Below are positions 27,065 to 34,823 of a stretch of 64,000 bases of DNA, piece after piece. The position numbers and the translations under genes were made by a program. Position 1 is the first letter of the stretch; every line of letters starts with the position of its first letter. This DNA is from Fibrisoma limi BUZ 3. Lineage in GTDB: Bacteria; Bacteroidota; Bacteroidia; Cytophagales; Spirosomataceae. Location: contig NZ_CAIT01000009.1 in assembly GCF_000296815.2 (NCBI RefSeq), positions 558,001 to 622,000 on the forward strand, given 5' to 3'. Below the pieces are notes generated by a model. The model did not search any database. It worked only from the letters and a program-made list of their open reading frames with translations, and had not been told where the DNA came from.

Positions 27065-27367
27065 TTAGCCCCGTTGATACTTCACAGAATTGATTTCCTT
27101 TAAAGCAGCGTCAACGTCTTCAGGACGATACAGCACACGACGACCAACCCGACAACCGCGAATGATTCCGCGTCGGGTATAGTCATCAAGCGTAGGCAGA
27201 CTAATTTTTAATTTTTTGGCCGTTATTTTACGGGTGTAGTAGTTCTCAATATTAATTAATGAGAACGGGGGAACAGGCGGTCGTTCCTTGAAGAACTGCT
27301 CAAGCTCTTGCCGGAACAGTTGCCGGACTTCCGGAATTGATAGTTGGGTGAAAACAACGTTTTCCAT
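27065..27367 (-). CDS. Helix-turn-helix excisionase-like protein
   Basis: 100 residues. The C-terminal half, AKKLKISLPTLDDYTRRGII followed by RVGRRVLYRPEDVDAALKEI, is a MerR-like winged helix of the excisionase (HTH_17) family; the N-terminal half is helical. In integrative elements such proteins bind near att sites, steer the integrase towards excision and can regulate the downstream genes. It lies between the integrase pair and the replication genes, the usual place. Confidence 0.85.
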   Translation of the reverse strand: MENVVFTQLSIPEVRQLFRQELEQFFKERPPVPPFSLINIENYYTRKITAKKLKISLPTLDDYTRRGIIRGCRVGRRVLYRPEDVDAALKEINSVKYQRG

Positions 27368-27455
27368 TGGCTCAACGGTTTATTGGCGTTTCGTTGAGCC
27401 AAATATTTGCTGACAGTAAAGTGTTGTAGTAACTACAAGAAACTACTACAGATTT

Positions 27456-28058
27456 TTACAATTCATCTAAATCATTATCTATCAATGTAATAGCGCCCTT
27501 TAATTTCAGCCGTTCAAACCAACCCCTAACAAACTTCAAATCTTGTTCTCTAAGATTACCAGCCTTCGTAGTAAGTGGGTCGCAGACTAAATCATATATA
27601 TTTTTTTCATTCTTTCCATTCATAAAATGGATAAAACGGGCAATTTCGGTCTTATCCACATCTTTTAAATTCAACAACTTGAACAAGTAATGCATTGCCA
27701 ACACTTGCCGGGCGGTTGTGTGATCTTGTGGATGATTGGGTGTATCTGGTTGAGTTTGCTCAGTAAATGTGTATACCTTTCGCTCGTTTATCCGTCTTTC
27801 GAGAGCATTGATTACCTTTTCTCCGTCCATCAGTTGCCTACAATGTTCAGGATTTTGGCATCTTTTTTTGTGATCCTCCAACACTTGAACTACTCCTTCA
27901 AGGACAAGTTCATAGAAGCGTACGGCTTGATCATCAGTTAGCTCCAAGATAGTATCATCCAACTTGTTAAAATCATCCTTGCTAACCATACCTTGACCCA
28001 ATTCGTGGGCAAAATATTTAGCATCCTCAATGTAAGCTCGTGGTAATTCATTACTCAT
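27456..28058 (-). CDS. Unknown protein translationally coupled to the integrase
   Basis: 200 residues, helical and charged, no membrane segment. A Cys/His cluster (CQNPEHCRQL, about residues 67-76) may bind metal. The C-terminal half (DKTEIARFIHFMNGKNEKN to GWFERLKLKGAITLI) resembles genes of unknown function that I recall next to Bacteroidota integrases. The start is 2 bp after the integrase stop, so the two should be made from one message. A role in integrase control or directionality is possible but only inferred from position. Confidence 0.65.
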   Translation of the reverse strand: MSNELPRAYIEDAKYFAHELGQGMVSKDDFNKLDDTILELTDDQAVRFYELVLEGVVQVLEDHKKRCQNPEHCRQLMDGEKVINALERRINERKVYTFTEQTQPDTPNHPQDHTTARQVLAMHYLFKLLNLKDVDKTEIARFIHFMNGKNEKNIYDLVCDPLTTKAGNLREQDLKFVRGWFERLKLKGAITLIDNDLDEL

Positions 28059-28060
28059 AT

Positions 28061-29332
28061 TTAAGCAGCCGTTAAGACATTGTTTATCTGAGATTGTTTA
28101 TTCCAATGCGTTTTAAGCATTTTAGCGTGTTGCTTAGAATCTACTTTGATGTAGCTCAAAAAGGCTTTTTCTGTCCGGTGGCCAGTAATAGCCCGAATAG
28201 TTATCGTAGGAACACCCTGTAGATAAAGATTTGTGGCAAAGCTACGCCGTTGGGTATGGGTACTTACTAACTGCCATTTCTCAAAGACTTCTGCAATGCG
28301 CTCTTTACCTCGTTTGCGATTCACGATAACAGGGCCGTCAATCTCAGCCAGCTTTGCAACTTCTTTTAAGTACTCGTTCGCTTTCTGATTGCTTAAAACC
28401 CTGGGTAAACGGCCGTCGTACTTTTCAATGATTGATTCAACCGTTGGATGAAGAGGTATGTACACATCATCGTACATCTTCTGGGTACGTATCTTGATAT
28501 ACGCCGTTCCTTCTTCTCGAACAAAATGTTCGGGTCGTAATTCGGCTAAGTCTGAATAACGAAGGCCAACCCAGCAACCTACAACAAACATATCCCGCAC
28601 CCTTTCAAGCCGGGCGTTTCGGGATAGGTCCAGATTGTACAGCCGGTTAATCTCTTCTTCAGTAAGGTAAATACTGTCTGTATCGTCAACCAGTGTTTTA
28701 AACCCTTTCTTCTTGTAGGCTAAGTTTTGATGCAGTTCTTTTTCAGCGGCATCGTTCATCAATGACTTAACTGTCTTAATGTACTTACCCACCGTGTTAT
28801 TGAAAAAGCCGCAATCTTTTATTAGGTAGTCCGTGAACTGATAGTAGAAATCGAGATTGATCGTATCAAAATCAATATGCTGTTTACGGGCCTTGGCGTA
28901 GTTGCGTAGGTGGCTGAGTGTCGTTCGTTTGACTTGTAACGTAGAAGGCTTTTGCAGCGTAGCGTTTTCGTCAATGTACCGTTCGATGAAGTCAAAGAAC
29001 GTCAGCTTGCCTACTTGCTGTTTTGGAAAGAGAAAGGAAAGAAAGCGTTCCCGCACCTGGTCAACGGTTGGCCGTTGGATACCTTCGTTAATCAAGCTAC
29101 TGTAAGCATCCTCAGCAGCCTGGCTTATCTGCTCTAACCGATTGTTGAAATCGGTGTAGCCTGGAAAGTATTTTGTTTCCCTTGCCCGTTGGGTTTTCGG
29201 ATTCCAGTAAAGCGGGTGAATTTTCTTTTCAGTTGGGTAGACCAACCGTTGATTGTTGAAACGAAAAATGAGGTGAACTTTCGTTTCTTCGTCCGCGTCG
29301 GGGTCACGCAAGACAAACGAAGTGCTTGCCAT
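28061..29332 (-). CDS. Tyrosine recombinase/integrase of the island
   Basis: 423 residues. N-terminal arm-binding region (about 1-100), SAM-like core-binding domain (110-205) and a catalytic domain with R258 (GLRYSD), K285, H359-x-x-R362 (THTQRRSF), H385 (GHRTEKAF) and nucleophile Y394. All catalytic residues are present, so the enzyme looks active. It should catalyse recombination between the 16-bp repeats at 14680 and 29515. Its promoter lies next to the right end repeat (see 29362-29398), which may let it control itself. It resembles the Bacteroidota integrases of tRNA-targeting elements. Confidence 0.95.
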   Translation of the reverse strand: MASTSFVLRDPDADEETKVHLIFRFNNQRLVYPTEKKIHPLYWNPKTQRARETKYFPGYTDFNNRLEQISQAAEDAYSSLINEGIQRPTVDQVRERFLSFLFPKQQVGKLTFFDFIERYIDENATLQKPSTLQVKRTTLSHLRNYAKARKQHIDFDTINLDFYYQFTDYLIKDCGFFNNTVGKYIKTVKSLMNDAAEKELHQNLAYKKKGFKTLVDDTDSIYLTEEEINRLYNLDLSRNARLERVRDMFVVGCWVGLRYSDLAELRPEHFVREEGTAYIKIRTQKMYDDVYIPLHPTVESIIEKYDGRLPRVLSNQKANEYLKEVAKLAEIDGPVIVNRKRGKERIAEVFEKWQLVSTHTQRRSFATNLYLQGVPTITIRAITGHRTEKAFLSYIKVDSKQHAKMLKTHWNKQSQINNVLTAA

Positions 29333-29361
29333 TATGTATATATTATTTGTTTGAGGTATTA

Positions 29362-29369
29362 CAAATATA
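29362..29369 (-). promoter_or_regulatory. Putative -7 box of the integrase promoter
   Basis: On the minus strand this is TATATTTG, a full match to TAnnTTTG, 29 bp upstream of the integrase ATG. No TTTG -33 element is evident; the region where it should lie is occupied by the GTTGACGG repeats at 29379-29398. Confidence 0.55.
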
Positions 29370-29378
29370 AATAATTCT

Positions 29379-29398
29379 GTTGACGGATTTGTTGACGG
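29379..29398 (+). repeat. Right copy of the 20-bp island-end repeat
   Basis: Identical to 14755-14774 (GTTGACGG, ATTT, GTTGACGG) in the same orientation, 116 bp from the right att core and 9 bp upstream of the integrase -7 box. Likely integrase arm site and possible operator. Confidence 0.7.
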
Positions 29399-29514
29399 GT
29401 TTTCTTTATTTAGATTATTTTTTCTTTGTTTTACTTAGTTCCATTTTAGATATAACTTATTGACTTTCAGACAAAATAAGCATGTTAAAGTAGCATGAAA
29501 TAATATAAGCGTTG

Positions 29515-29530
29515 GTCCCGTCCGGACCGC
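29515..29530 (+). repeat. attR: right 16-bp core repeat of the island
   Basis: Exact copy of 14680-14695 (tRNA-Asp 3' end plus one base). The sequence before it does not form a tRNA, so this is the truncated duplicate left by integration. Confidence 0.9.
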
Positions 29531-29541
29531 CACTAAAAATC

Positions 29542-29577
29542 AAAAGGTTACGATATAAAACATCGTAACCTTTTTTT
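29542..29577 (+). terminator. Displaced original terminator of tRNA-Asp
   Basis: 13-bp stem (29542-29554 with 29562-29574), 7-nt loop, run of seven T. It follows attR by 11 bp, so before integration it would have stood just behind tRNA-Asp. Confidence 0.8.
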
Positions 29578-29592
29578 GTTGGTGTACATTTT

Positions 29593-29650
29593 AGCGTACA
29601 AAAGGCGCCTGTAAGCTCTACGTACGCCTTTACTTCCTGTCTTGTACGCT
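29593..29650. repeat. Nested imperfect inverted repeats behind attR
   Basis: AGCGTACAA (29593-29601) pairs with TTGTACGCT (29642-29650), and inside it AAAGGCG (29601-29607) pairs with CGCCTTT (29625-29631). Function unknown; it could be an extended terminator or a decayed insertion remnant. Confidence 0.4.
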
Positions 29651-29652
29651 TG

Positions 29653-29862
29653 ATGACCGGCCCTCTTCACTTCAGGGTATTTGCATCGCTTTTGGTCGCT
29701 CTTACAGCGTGTAAACGTAGCGCAGACTCAACCCGTGCGATATCAGAATACTGGGTAATCCCGACGGTGCTAAGCCGCATTCATTTAGCAATACCTACCA
29801 ATAGTACACGTACTAAATGTCTATGCAGGCTTTTGATTGAATTGGGTAATTTTGCTTTATGA
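29653..29862 (+). CDS. Possible small lipoprotein or truncated lipoprotein remnant
   Basis: 69 residues from ATG at 29653 (MTGPLHFRVFASLLVALTACKRS). The start looks like a lipoprotein signal with lipobox LTAC, but the remainder has no recognisable fold. The stop overlaps the AraC start (ATGA at 29859-29862). It may be the 5' remnant of a lipoprotein gene cut short near the island junction, or chance. It fills most of the space between the island and the AraC gene. Confidence 0.3.
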   Translation: MTGPLHFRVFASLLVALTACKRSADSTRAISEYWVIPTVLSRIHLAIPTNSTRTKCLCRLLIELGNFAL

Positions 29863-30761
29863 AAAAGCTTGAAAGTCTTGACGAGTTTTACCAGCATAAT
29901 TTTCATCCGATGTCCCAAACACACCAACCGTCCATGGGTCAGGTCAATGTGTTTCGAATGGAAGATGCAATGGCACCGAATGCTAAGCCTATTCCTTATA
30001 GCCGACGAGATTTTTACAAGATTACCCTCATTCGTGGTCGAAATGTTTATCACTACGCCGACAAAAGTATCCAGATTGATGGGCCTACGCTTTTGTTCTT
30101 CAACCCTCAAGTACCCTATACGTGGCAGCCGCTCTCGGAAAATACAACTGGTTTTTTCTGTATTTTCCGGGAAGCATTCTTCAATGGTCGCTTTAACGCC
30201 GGTTTGACAGAGCTGCCTCCGTTCCGACCCGGCAACAAATCGGCCTACCCCCTGAATGACAGTCAGGACGCTGAAGTCAGTACACTATACGAGAAAATTA
30301 TTGCTGAGATTAATTCAGACTATGCCCTTAAGTATGATCTGGTTCGCAACTACGTTTCCGAATTAATTCATTACGCCCTTAAGCTACAGCCTTCCGAAAC
30401 ACTTCATCAACAATCCAGTGCCCGCTTTCGGTTAACCGCCGTGTTTATCGAACTGCTGGAACGACAGTTTCCGATCGAGTCACCGGATCGGCGGTTTGCC
30501 CTACGCTCAGCGAGTGATTTTGCCGAGCAGCTTTCGGTCCATATCAACCATCTCAACCGTTGCGTGCGCGACACAACGGGCAAAACGACCACTGATCATA
30601 TCGCTGACCGGCTGGCCAGCGAAGCTAAAGCCCTACTTCAGCACACGGATTGGAGCATTGCTCAGATCGGCTACAGTCTGGGGTTCGATGAACCTGCCCA
30701 CTTTACCTATTTCTTTAAGAAGCGAACCGGCCTATCTCCCTCGGCTTTCCGATCGGTTTGA
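29859..30761 (+). CDS. AraC family transcriptional regulator
   Basis: 300 residues. N-terminal cupin-like sensor (about 20-120, with HYADKSIQIDGPTLLFFNPQ) and a C-terminal double helix-turn-helix (about 195-300): SASDFAEQLSVHINHLNRCV and WSIAQIGYSLGFDEPAHFTYFFKKRTGLSPSAFR, the AraC consensus. It likely controls the next SDR gene 100 bp downstream, a common AraC/SDR pairing in Bacteroidota. TAATTTTG at 29847-29854 matches the -7 consensus but lies so close to the ATG that the transcript would be nearly leaderless. Confidence 0.93.
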   Translation: MKKLESLDEFYQHNFHPMSQTHQPSMGQVNVFRMEDAMAPNAKPIPYSRRDFYKITLIRGRNVYHYADKSIQIDGPTLLFFNPQVPYTWQPLSENTTGFFCIFREAFFNGRFNAGLTELPPFRPGNKSAYPLNDSQDAEVSTLYEKIIAEINSDYALKYDLVRNYVSELIHYALKLQPSETLHQQSSARFRLTAVFIELLERQFPIESPDRRFALRSASDFAEQLSVHINHLNRCVRDTTGKTTTDHIADRLASEAKALLQHTDWSIAQIGYSLGFDEPAHFTYFFKKRTGLSPSAFRSV

Positions 30762-30861
30762 ATTTGGTAAGTATTGGCTTGGATTTGGTAAACCCCTACC
30801 TGGTCTGCGCGTCTACTTTTGCAACAGTTAACGGAGCAAATGACTAGACAAACAAATCAGT

Positions 30862-31722
30862 ATGGACAAGCAACAAGTATGGTTTATCACCGGAGCTTCT
30901 AAAGGCTTTGGCCTTGAATTAGTCAAACAGTTACTGCAACAGGGGCATCAGGTAGCCGCTACCTCCCGCGATGCAGCCGAGTTACGCCGGGTTGTTACTA
31001 TTGGATCAGCCAATTTTCTGCCTATGGCGGTTGATTTGACGACCGAAGCCAGTGTTCGTGAAGCAATCCAGGCTACGATTGACCAATTTGGACGAATTGA
31101 CGTCGTGGTCAATAACGCGGGTTTCGGTCAGTTGGGTAGTCTGGAGGAACTGAGTGACCAAGAAGCGCGGTCGAACTTCGAGGTCAACGTGTTCGGAACC
31201 CTGAATGTGATTCGGCAAGTGATGCCCCATTTGCGTAAGCAGCAGTCGGGGCATATCCTCAACTTCTCGTCGATTGCCGGTATCATAGGCAGCTTTCCTG
31301 GCTGGGGTATCTATTGCGCTACCAAGTTTGCCGTTGAAGGTTTATCCGAAGCGTTGGCGGCCGAAGCAGCGCCGTTCGGCGTGAAGGTAACTATTGTGGC
31401 ACCCGGTTATTTCCGAACCAATTTCCTGAAATCTGGCTCCATCCAGTTGGCTAAGGATAAACTGGATGAATACACCCTGGTACGAGAGTCAGAAGCTTAC
31501 CATGACCAGTTACAACGCGCCAACACACAACCCGGCGATCCGGTCAAGGGAGCATCGGCACTGATTCGAATTGCGGCCGAAGCGAATCCGCCCCTGCACC
31601 TGCTACTGGGCGACGATGCCTATAGCTTGGCGGAGATGAAGATCAAGGCATTGCAGGAGGATATGACACAGTGGAAAGCCTTATCGCAGTCTACGGCCGT
31701 TGAGGAAACGAGCAAGCCGTAA
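30862..31722 (+). CDS. Short-chain dehydrogenase/reductase (classical SDR)
   Basis: 286 residues. Rossmann motif TGASKGFGLELV for NAD(P), NNAGFGQ, catalytic Ser in NFSSIAGIIG and the YCATK motif (Tyr, Lys), then PGYFRTNFL. This belongs to the SDR group typified by oxidoreductases of unknown substrate that AraC regulators control. It follows the AraC gene and precedes the DUF6282-like gene by 117 bp. Confidence 0.93.
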   Translation: MDKQQVWFITGASKGFGLELVKQLLQQGHQVAATSRDAAELRRVVTIGSANFLPMAVDLTTEASVREAIQATIDQFGRIDVVVNNAGFGQLGSLEELSDQEARSNFEVNVFGTLNVIRQVMPHLRKQQSGHILNFSSIAGIIGSFPGWGIYCATKFAVEGLSEALAAEAAPFGVKVTIVAPGYFRTNFLKSGSIQLAKDKLDEYTLVRESEAYHDQLQRANTQPGDPVKGASALIRIAAEANPPLHLLLGDDAYSLAEMKIKALQEDMTQWKALSQSTAVEETSKP

Positions 31723-31839
31723 CAGGCTATGAACCTGAGTGTCTCTACCTTACTGTTCGGCAGGAGACACTCAAGGACACATGAAGTTGAGATACTCCTA
31801 ATACGACCAGATGGCCCACAATCAAAGCAACAGTTGAGT

Positions 31840-32859
31840 ATGAAGCGGCTAAACAGGGATATACAGACGTTTCTCTTCGTAGGTATGACGGCTATCGGTA
31901 GCACAATAGTACCGCTTACTGCGCTAGCCCAGGCACGTGCCGTTTCAGACTCCGTGCTTCGGGGTGTCATCGACACCCACGTTCATTCAGAGGAAGAGTA
32001 TGCTGTTCTGGAGGACGGCTCAATGGACATTATTGAACTGGCCAGACGAGCCAAGGACAAAGGCATGCGTGCCGTCGTTGTCAAATCATTGAAGTTTGAA
32101 ACGGCTACCCGTGCCTACCTTGCCCGCAAGCAGGTATCGGGTATTGACGTCTTTGGCGGGCTTTCGCTCGATTTGAGCGTGGGAGGTGTTAATCCTGACG
32201 CGGTGGAAGCTTTAGCCAAGCTCAAGTTGTCTACAGCTAAGGTCATTTGGATGCCCGTCTTCGATTCCAAAGCCAGCGTGCTGGCAAGCGGTGAAAACCG
32301 ACACTTTGTCAACATTTCCGAAAACGGTAAGCTGACGTCCAACACAATGGCCACTCTCGACGCCGTTGCCAAGCATGGTTATTCGCTGGCCACTTCGCAC
32401 TTAGGAGCAGACGAAGCCCTTTTGGTCGTGCGGGCAGCCCGTACCCGCAACATTCCGGTGGTGGTAACCCACGCTGCTCAGCAGCCGGTGTCCATGACGA
32501 TTGAGCAAATGAAAGAAGTAGTGCGGCTGGGCGGATTCATTGAACACACTGCTTTTGGCCATTTCAAGGGTCCCCAATCCCATTTTTCAATTCCATTCTA
32601 CAAGAACGCCCGACGGGTAACGGTCGAAGATGTAGTACGCTTAATTCGGGAAATTGGCGTCGAGCAGACTATTTTAGCTACGGACTTAGGACAAGCCTAT
32701 AGCCCAATCCCACCAGACGGTTTCAAATGGTTTATTTTAAGCCTGAAACGGCTGGGCATCACCGATGCTGAGATGGATATCATGACGCGTCGCAATCCAG
32801 CGCGCTTCCTCAGGCTGGATTCATCTGAGTCGCCTGCCAATAAAGTCAACCAGCGGTGA
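31840..32859 (+). CDS. Secreted DUF6282-like amidohydrolase-fold protein
   Basis: 339 residues from the ATG at 31840, which starts MKRLNRD and gives a signal peptide ending LTALAQA; an upstream in-frame ATG at 31729 adds 37 residues without sense. The mature part shows metal-dependent hydrolase features: GVIDTHVHSEEEY (His pair), TSHLGADE, VVVTHAAQQP and ILATDLGQAYSP (final Asp), with ITDAEMDIMTRRNPARFL at the end. The TIM-barrel amidohydrolase layout is clear, the substrate is not. It stands last in the AraC-SDR group and ends before a long perfect inverted repeat. Confidence 0.75.
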   Translation: MKRLNRDIQTFLFVGMTAIGSTIVPLTALAQARAVSDSVLRGVIDTHVHSEEEYAVLEDGSMDIIELARRAKDKGMRAVVVKSLKFETATRAYLARKQVSGIDVFGGLSLDLSVGGVNPDAVEALAKLKLSTAKVIWMPVFDSKASVLASGENRHFVNISENGKLTSNTMATLDAVAKHGYSLATSHLGADEALLVVRAARTRNIPVVVTHAAQQPVSMTIEQMKEVVRLGGFIEHTAFGHFKGPQSHFSIPFYKNARRVTVEDVVRLIREIGVEQTILATDLGQAYSPIPPDGFKWFILSLKRLGITDAEMDIMTRRNPARFLRLDSSESPANKVNQR

Positions 32860-33203
32860 TAGCGTTGACGTTGCCCAGTAGGCCTATTTGAGGTTTTCAG
32901 GCCCCACATTACGTTATTGCTGACTATTTGTTGCTACGCTTAACACTAATCTTCAATAACGCCCGCGGCCTGTATCCTGGAGAGGATACTTCCCCGATCA
33001 TACCTCACTAAAGCTGCGAAGATTTGTAATACCAGCGGGTTGGCATACTACTATCAACGCCCAGATCCAGCGCTTTCAAATGGCCATTCTTTTGGACAAC
33101 CTCATTAAGAAAAAGACCCGGCGCACCGCGCCGGGTCTTTTTCTTAATGAGGTTACTCCTGAGTTTAGGTGATCTTGATATCGTCCTGGCAACAGCGATC
33201 TGT
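32860..33203. other. Intergenic region with a long inverted repeat
   Basis: 344 bp between convergent genes. Apart from the 27-bp palindrome at 33099-33155 it shows no convincing gene, RNA or promoter. Confidence 0.6.
33099..33155. terminator. Very long perfect hairpin, probably a bidirectional terminator
   Basis: A 27-bp perfect stem (33099-33125 with 33129-33155) and a 3-nt loop. GC-rich near the loop with a five-T stretch in each arm, between convergent genes. Far longer than a normal terminator stem. Confidence 0.65.
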
Positions 33204-34823
33204 TTAGTCTTTCAGGAATCGGCCACCGTACTGCCGCGACGCGGTGCCAACACGCAGCAGGTAGATGCCCTTGCCCAACTGACCAACTGGTATGCTCAGC
33301 TCACTGGCGGGCGTGCTGGCCGTATGACGACCCAGCTCGCGACCATTGCCATCAACAATGCTCACCTGCTCAATCAACTCTTCGTTACTCAACCGAACCA
33401 CCAGTTGATCCGTGGCCGGCGAAGGATACGCCCGCACAAGCACCACCGCTGACTCGGCAGCCGCCACAGCTTCACTTTTCACGCCCTGACGAGCCCCCGA
33501 CTGACCGCTTTCATAAGCCCCAATGTCGTAGGTCCCACCCTGCGGACGAGCCCTATCGTCAAGGTCCGTCACCACGCCATAGCGGCTTGTGTTCTGGCCG
33601 GTATTGATCAAGGGAGAGCCACTAGCTACTCTCAGATCGCCACCTGACGCATTCACAAACTTGGCTTCCCCGGCACTGGCTGAAGTATAGTTGTTCAGTG
33701 TAGTGAAACGCACCTTGCTATTGAGCGTGGAAAGGTACTTGTTGCCAGCAACCATCACGACCGCGTTGTTTATGATCGTCGTTGTCTGTGTTTCGTTGTA
33801 GAGCTTGATGCCTTCCTCACGGGTTGAAAATATTGTGTTATTGACCAGCGCTACTTCAACGTTGGCCAGCGACCCGGGCCGCTCATCAACGAAGATACCG
33901 TTCGAGCCAGTCTCAGCGATGGTGTTGTTATAAATTCGGTTAGGCCCAAGATGACCTACAATGATCAACCCAATGCCCTTGGCTTTCTGGATGGTGTTGT
34001 TGTAGAAGCCGCCACTTACACCACCCCCAATCTGCACACCATTGTCCTGGTAAGGATCAAAGGGATCAATGCCCGAGTTATACACCGTGTTGTGGTGCAC
34101 CTGCGATTCCGGGGCACAGGCATACTGGATGCCCTCACAGCCCGTGTTGACCGTGCGGTTGTAGCTGATCTCCAGCCCATAGATGTTGTGAGGCAGCACT
34201 TTCACACTGGCACCGTTACAACTACGACTCTGACCCGAGTTCCAGAACGAGTTGCCAATGTAGAGCCCTTCGCCCTTGACATCATGGACGTAGTTGTGGT
34301 GCACCTTCACATTGTACATGGCAAAACTTGACCGCTGGGTGGACACATCGCAGGTGGGGTCGGTCTTGATCATGATGCCGGCAAAGCCCGCGTTGGAGAC
34401 CTCCAGGTGGTCCACCTCACAATCTGAGCTCTTACCGGTGATGTTCAGCCCGGAGATACCGCTGCCGGTAGCCGAGATGCGGATGCCGTATTCCAGTCCG
34501 GGCGTACCGGTTCCGGTGATCTGGAAGTAGCGGCTGCCCTGGATGGCGATGCCGGTGGTAGAACCGGTGGGGTAGTTGACGTCGACCAGGCCGCCACAGT
34601 TGACGAACTTGATGGGGTTGTCAGGTGCACCGACGAAATTATTGAGTCGGAGGTAGTTGTACTTGCCGGCCTGGATGCAGACGGTGGCGCCAGGTCCGAT
34701 CTTGAGGGTTTTGCCGTCGTAGGAACCCGTTTTTGTGATAGTGTAGGTACAATTGCAAACCTGAGCGATTGACATTTGCACGTACATAATGCAAAAGATA
34801 GATATAAATATCCTCATAGCCAT
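33204..34823 (-). CDS. Secreted right-handed parallel beta-helix protein with type IX sorting domain
   Basis: 539 residues. A signal peptide (MRIFISIFCIMYVQMSIAQ) leads to a Cys-containing start and about 400 residues of short beta-strand repeats rich in Asn and His such as VHHNYVHDVKGEGLYIG, VYNSGIDPF, NNTIAETGSNGIFV and LVNNTIFS, the pattern of pectate-lyase-like right-handed beta-helices. After a DIGAYESG closing motif, the last 80 residues (RAYPSPATDQLVVRL to the C terminus) are a T9SS type A sorting domain. It is therefore exported by type IX secretion and probably stays on the surface. Polysaccharide lyase, hydrolase or carbohydrate-binding activity are all possible. Confidence 0.88.
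   Translation of the reverse strand: MAMRIFISIFCIMYVQMSIAQVCNCTYTITKTGSYDGKTLKIGPGATVCIQAGKYNYLRLNNFVGAPDNPIKFVNCGGLVDVNYPTGSTTGIAIQGSRYFQITGTGTPGLEYGIRISATGSGISGLNITGKSSDCEVDHLEVSNAGFAGIMIKTDPTCDVSTQRSSFAMYNVKVHHNYVHDVKGEGLYIGNSFWNSGQSRSCNGASVKVLPHNIYGLEISYNRTVNTGCEGIQYACAPESQVHHNTVYNSGIDPFDPYQDNGVQIGGGVSGGFYNNTIQKAKGIGLIIVGHLGPNRIYNNTIAETGSNGIFVDERPGSLANVEVALVNNTIFSTREEGIKLYNETQTTTIINNAVVMVAGNKYLSTLNSKVRFTTLNNYTSASAGEAKFVNASGGDLRVASGSPLINTGQNTSRYGVVTDLDDRARPQGGTYDIGAYESGQSGARQGVKSEAVAAAESAVVLVRAYPSPATDQLVVRLSNEELIEQVSIVDGNGRELGRHTASTPASELSIPVGQLGKGIYLLRVGTASRQYGGRFLKD

Larger units (their letters stand above)
14696..29530. mobile_element. 14.8 kb integrative genomic island in tRNA-Asp carrying a type I R-M / Septu-like defence operon
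   Basis: The element is bounded by 16-bp direct repeats of the tRNA-Asp 3' end. Its tyrosine integrase gene lies at the end opposite the tRNA gene. All genes run on the minus strand. From right to left: integrase, unknown coupled gene, HTH excisionase-like gene, DUF3987, primase-like DUF6371, DUF5681, then hsdM, hsdS, AAA ATPase, HNH nuclease, hsdR and an unknown gene. Base composition is visibly more AT-rich than the flanks, most of all in the ATPase/HNH and integrase parts. No relaxase, coupling protein, conjugation or capsid genes are visible, so transfer would need a helper element, transduction or transformation. Confidence 0.9.

Noticed and set aside
14796-29530. CRISPR array, prophage or conjugative element in the island
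   Set aside because: No spaced repeats, no capsid, tail, terminase, relaxase or type IV secretion genes are visible; only integrase and replication-type genes.
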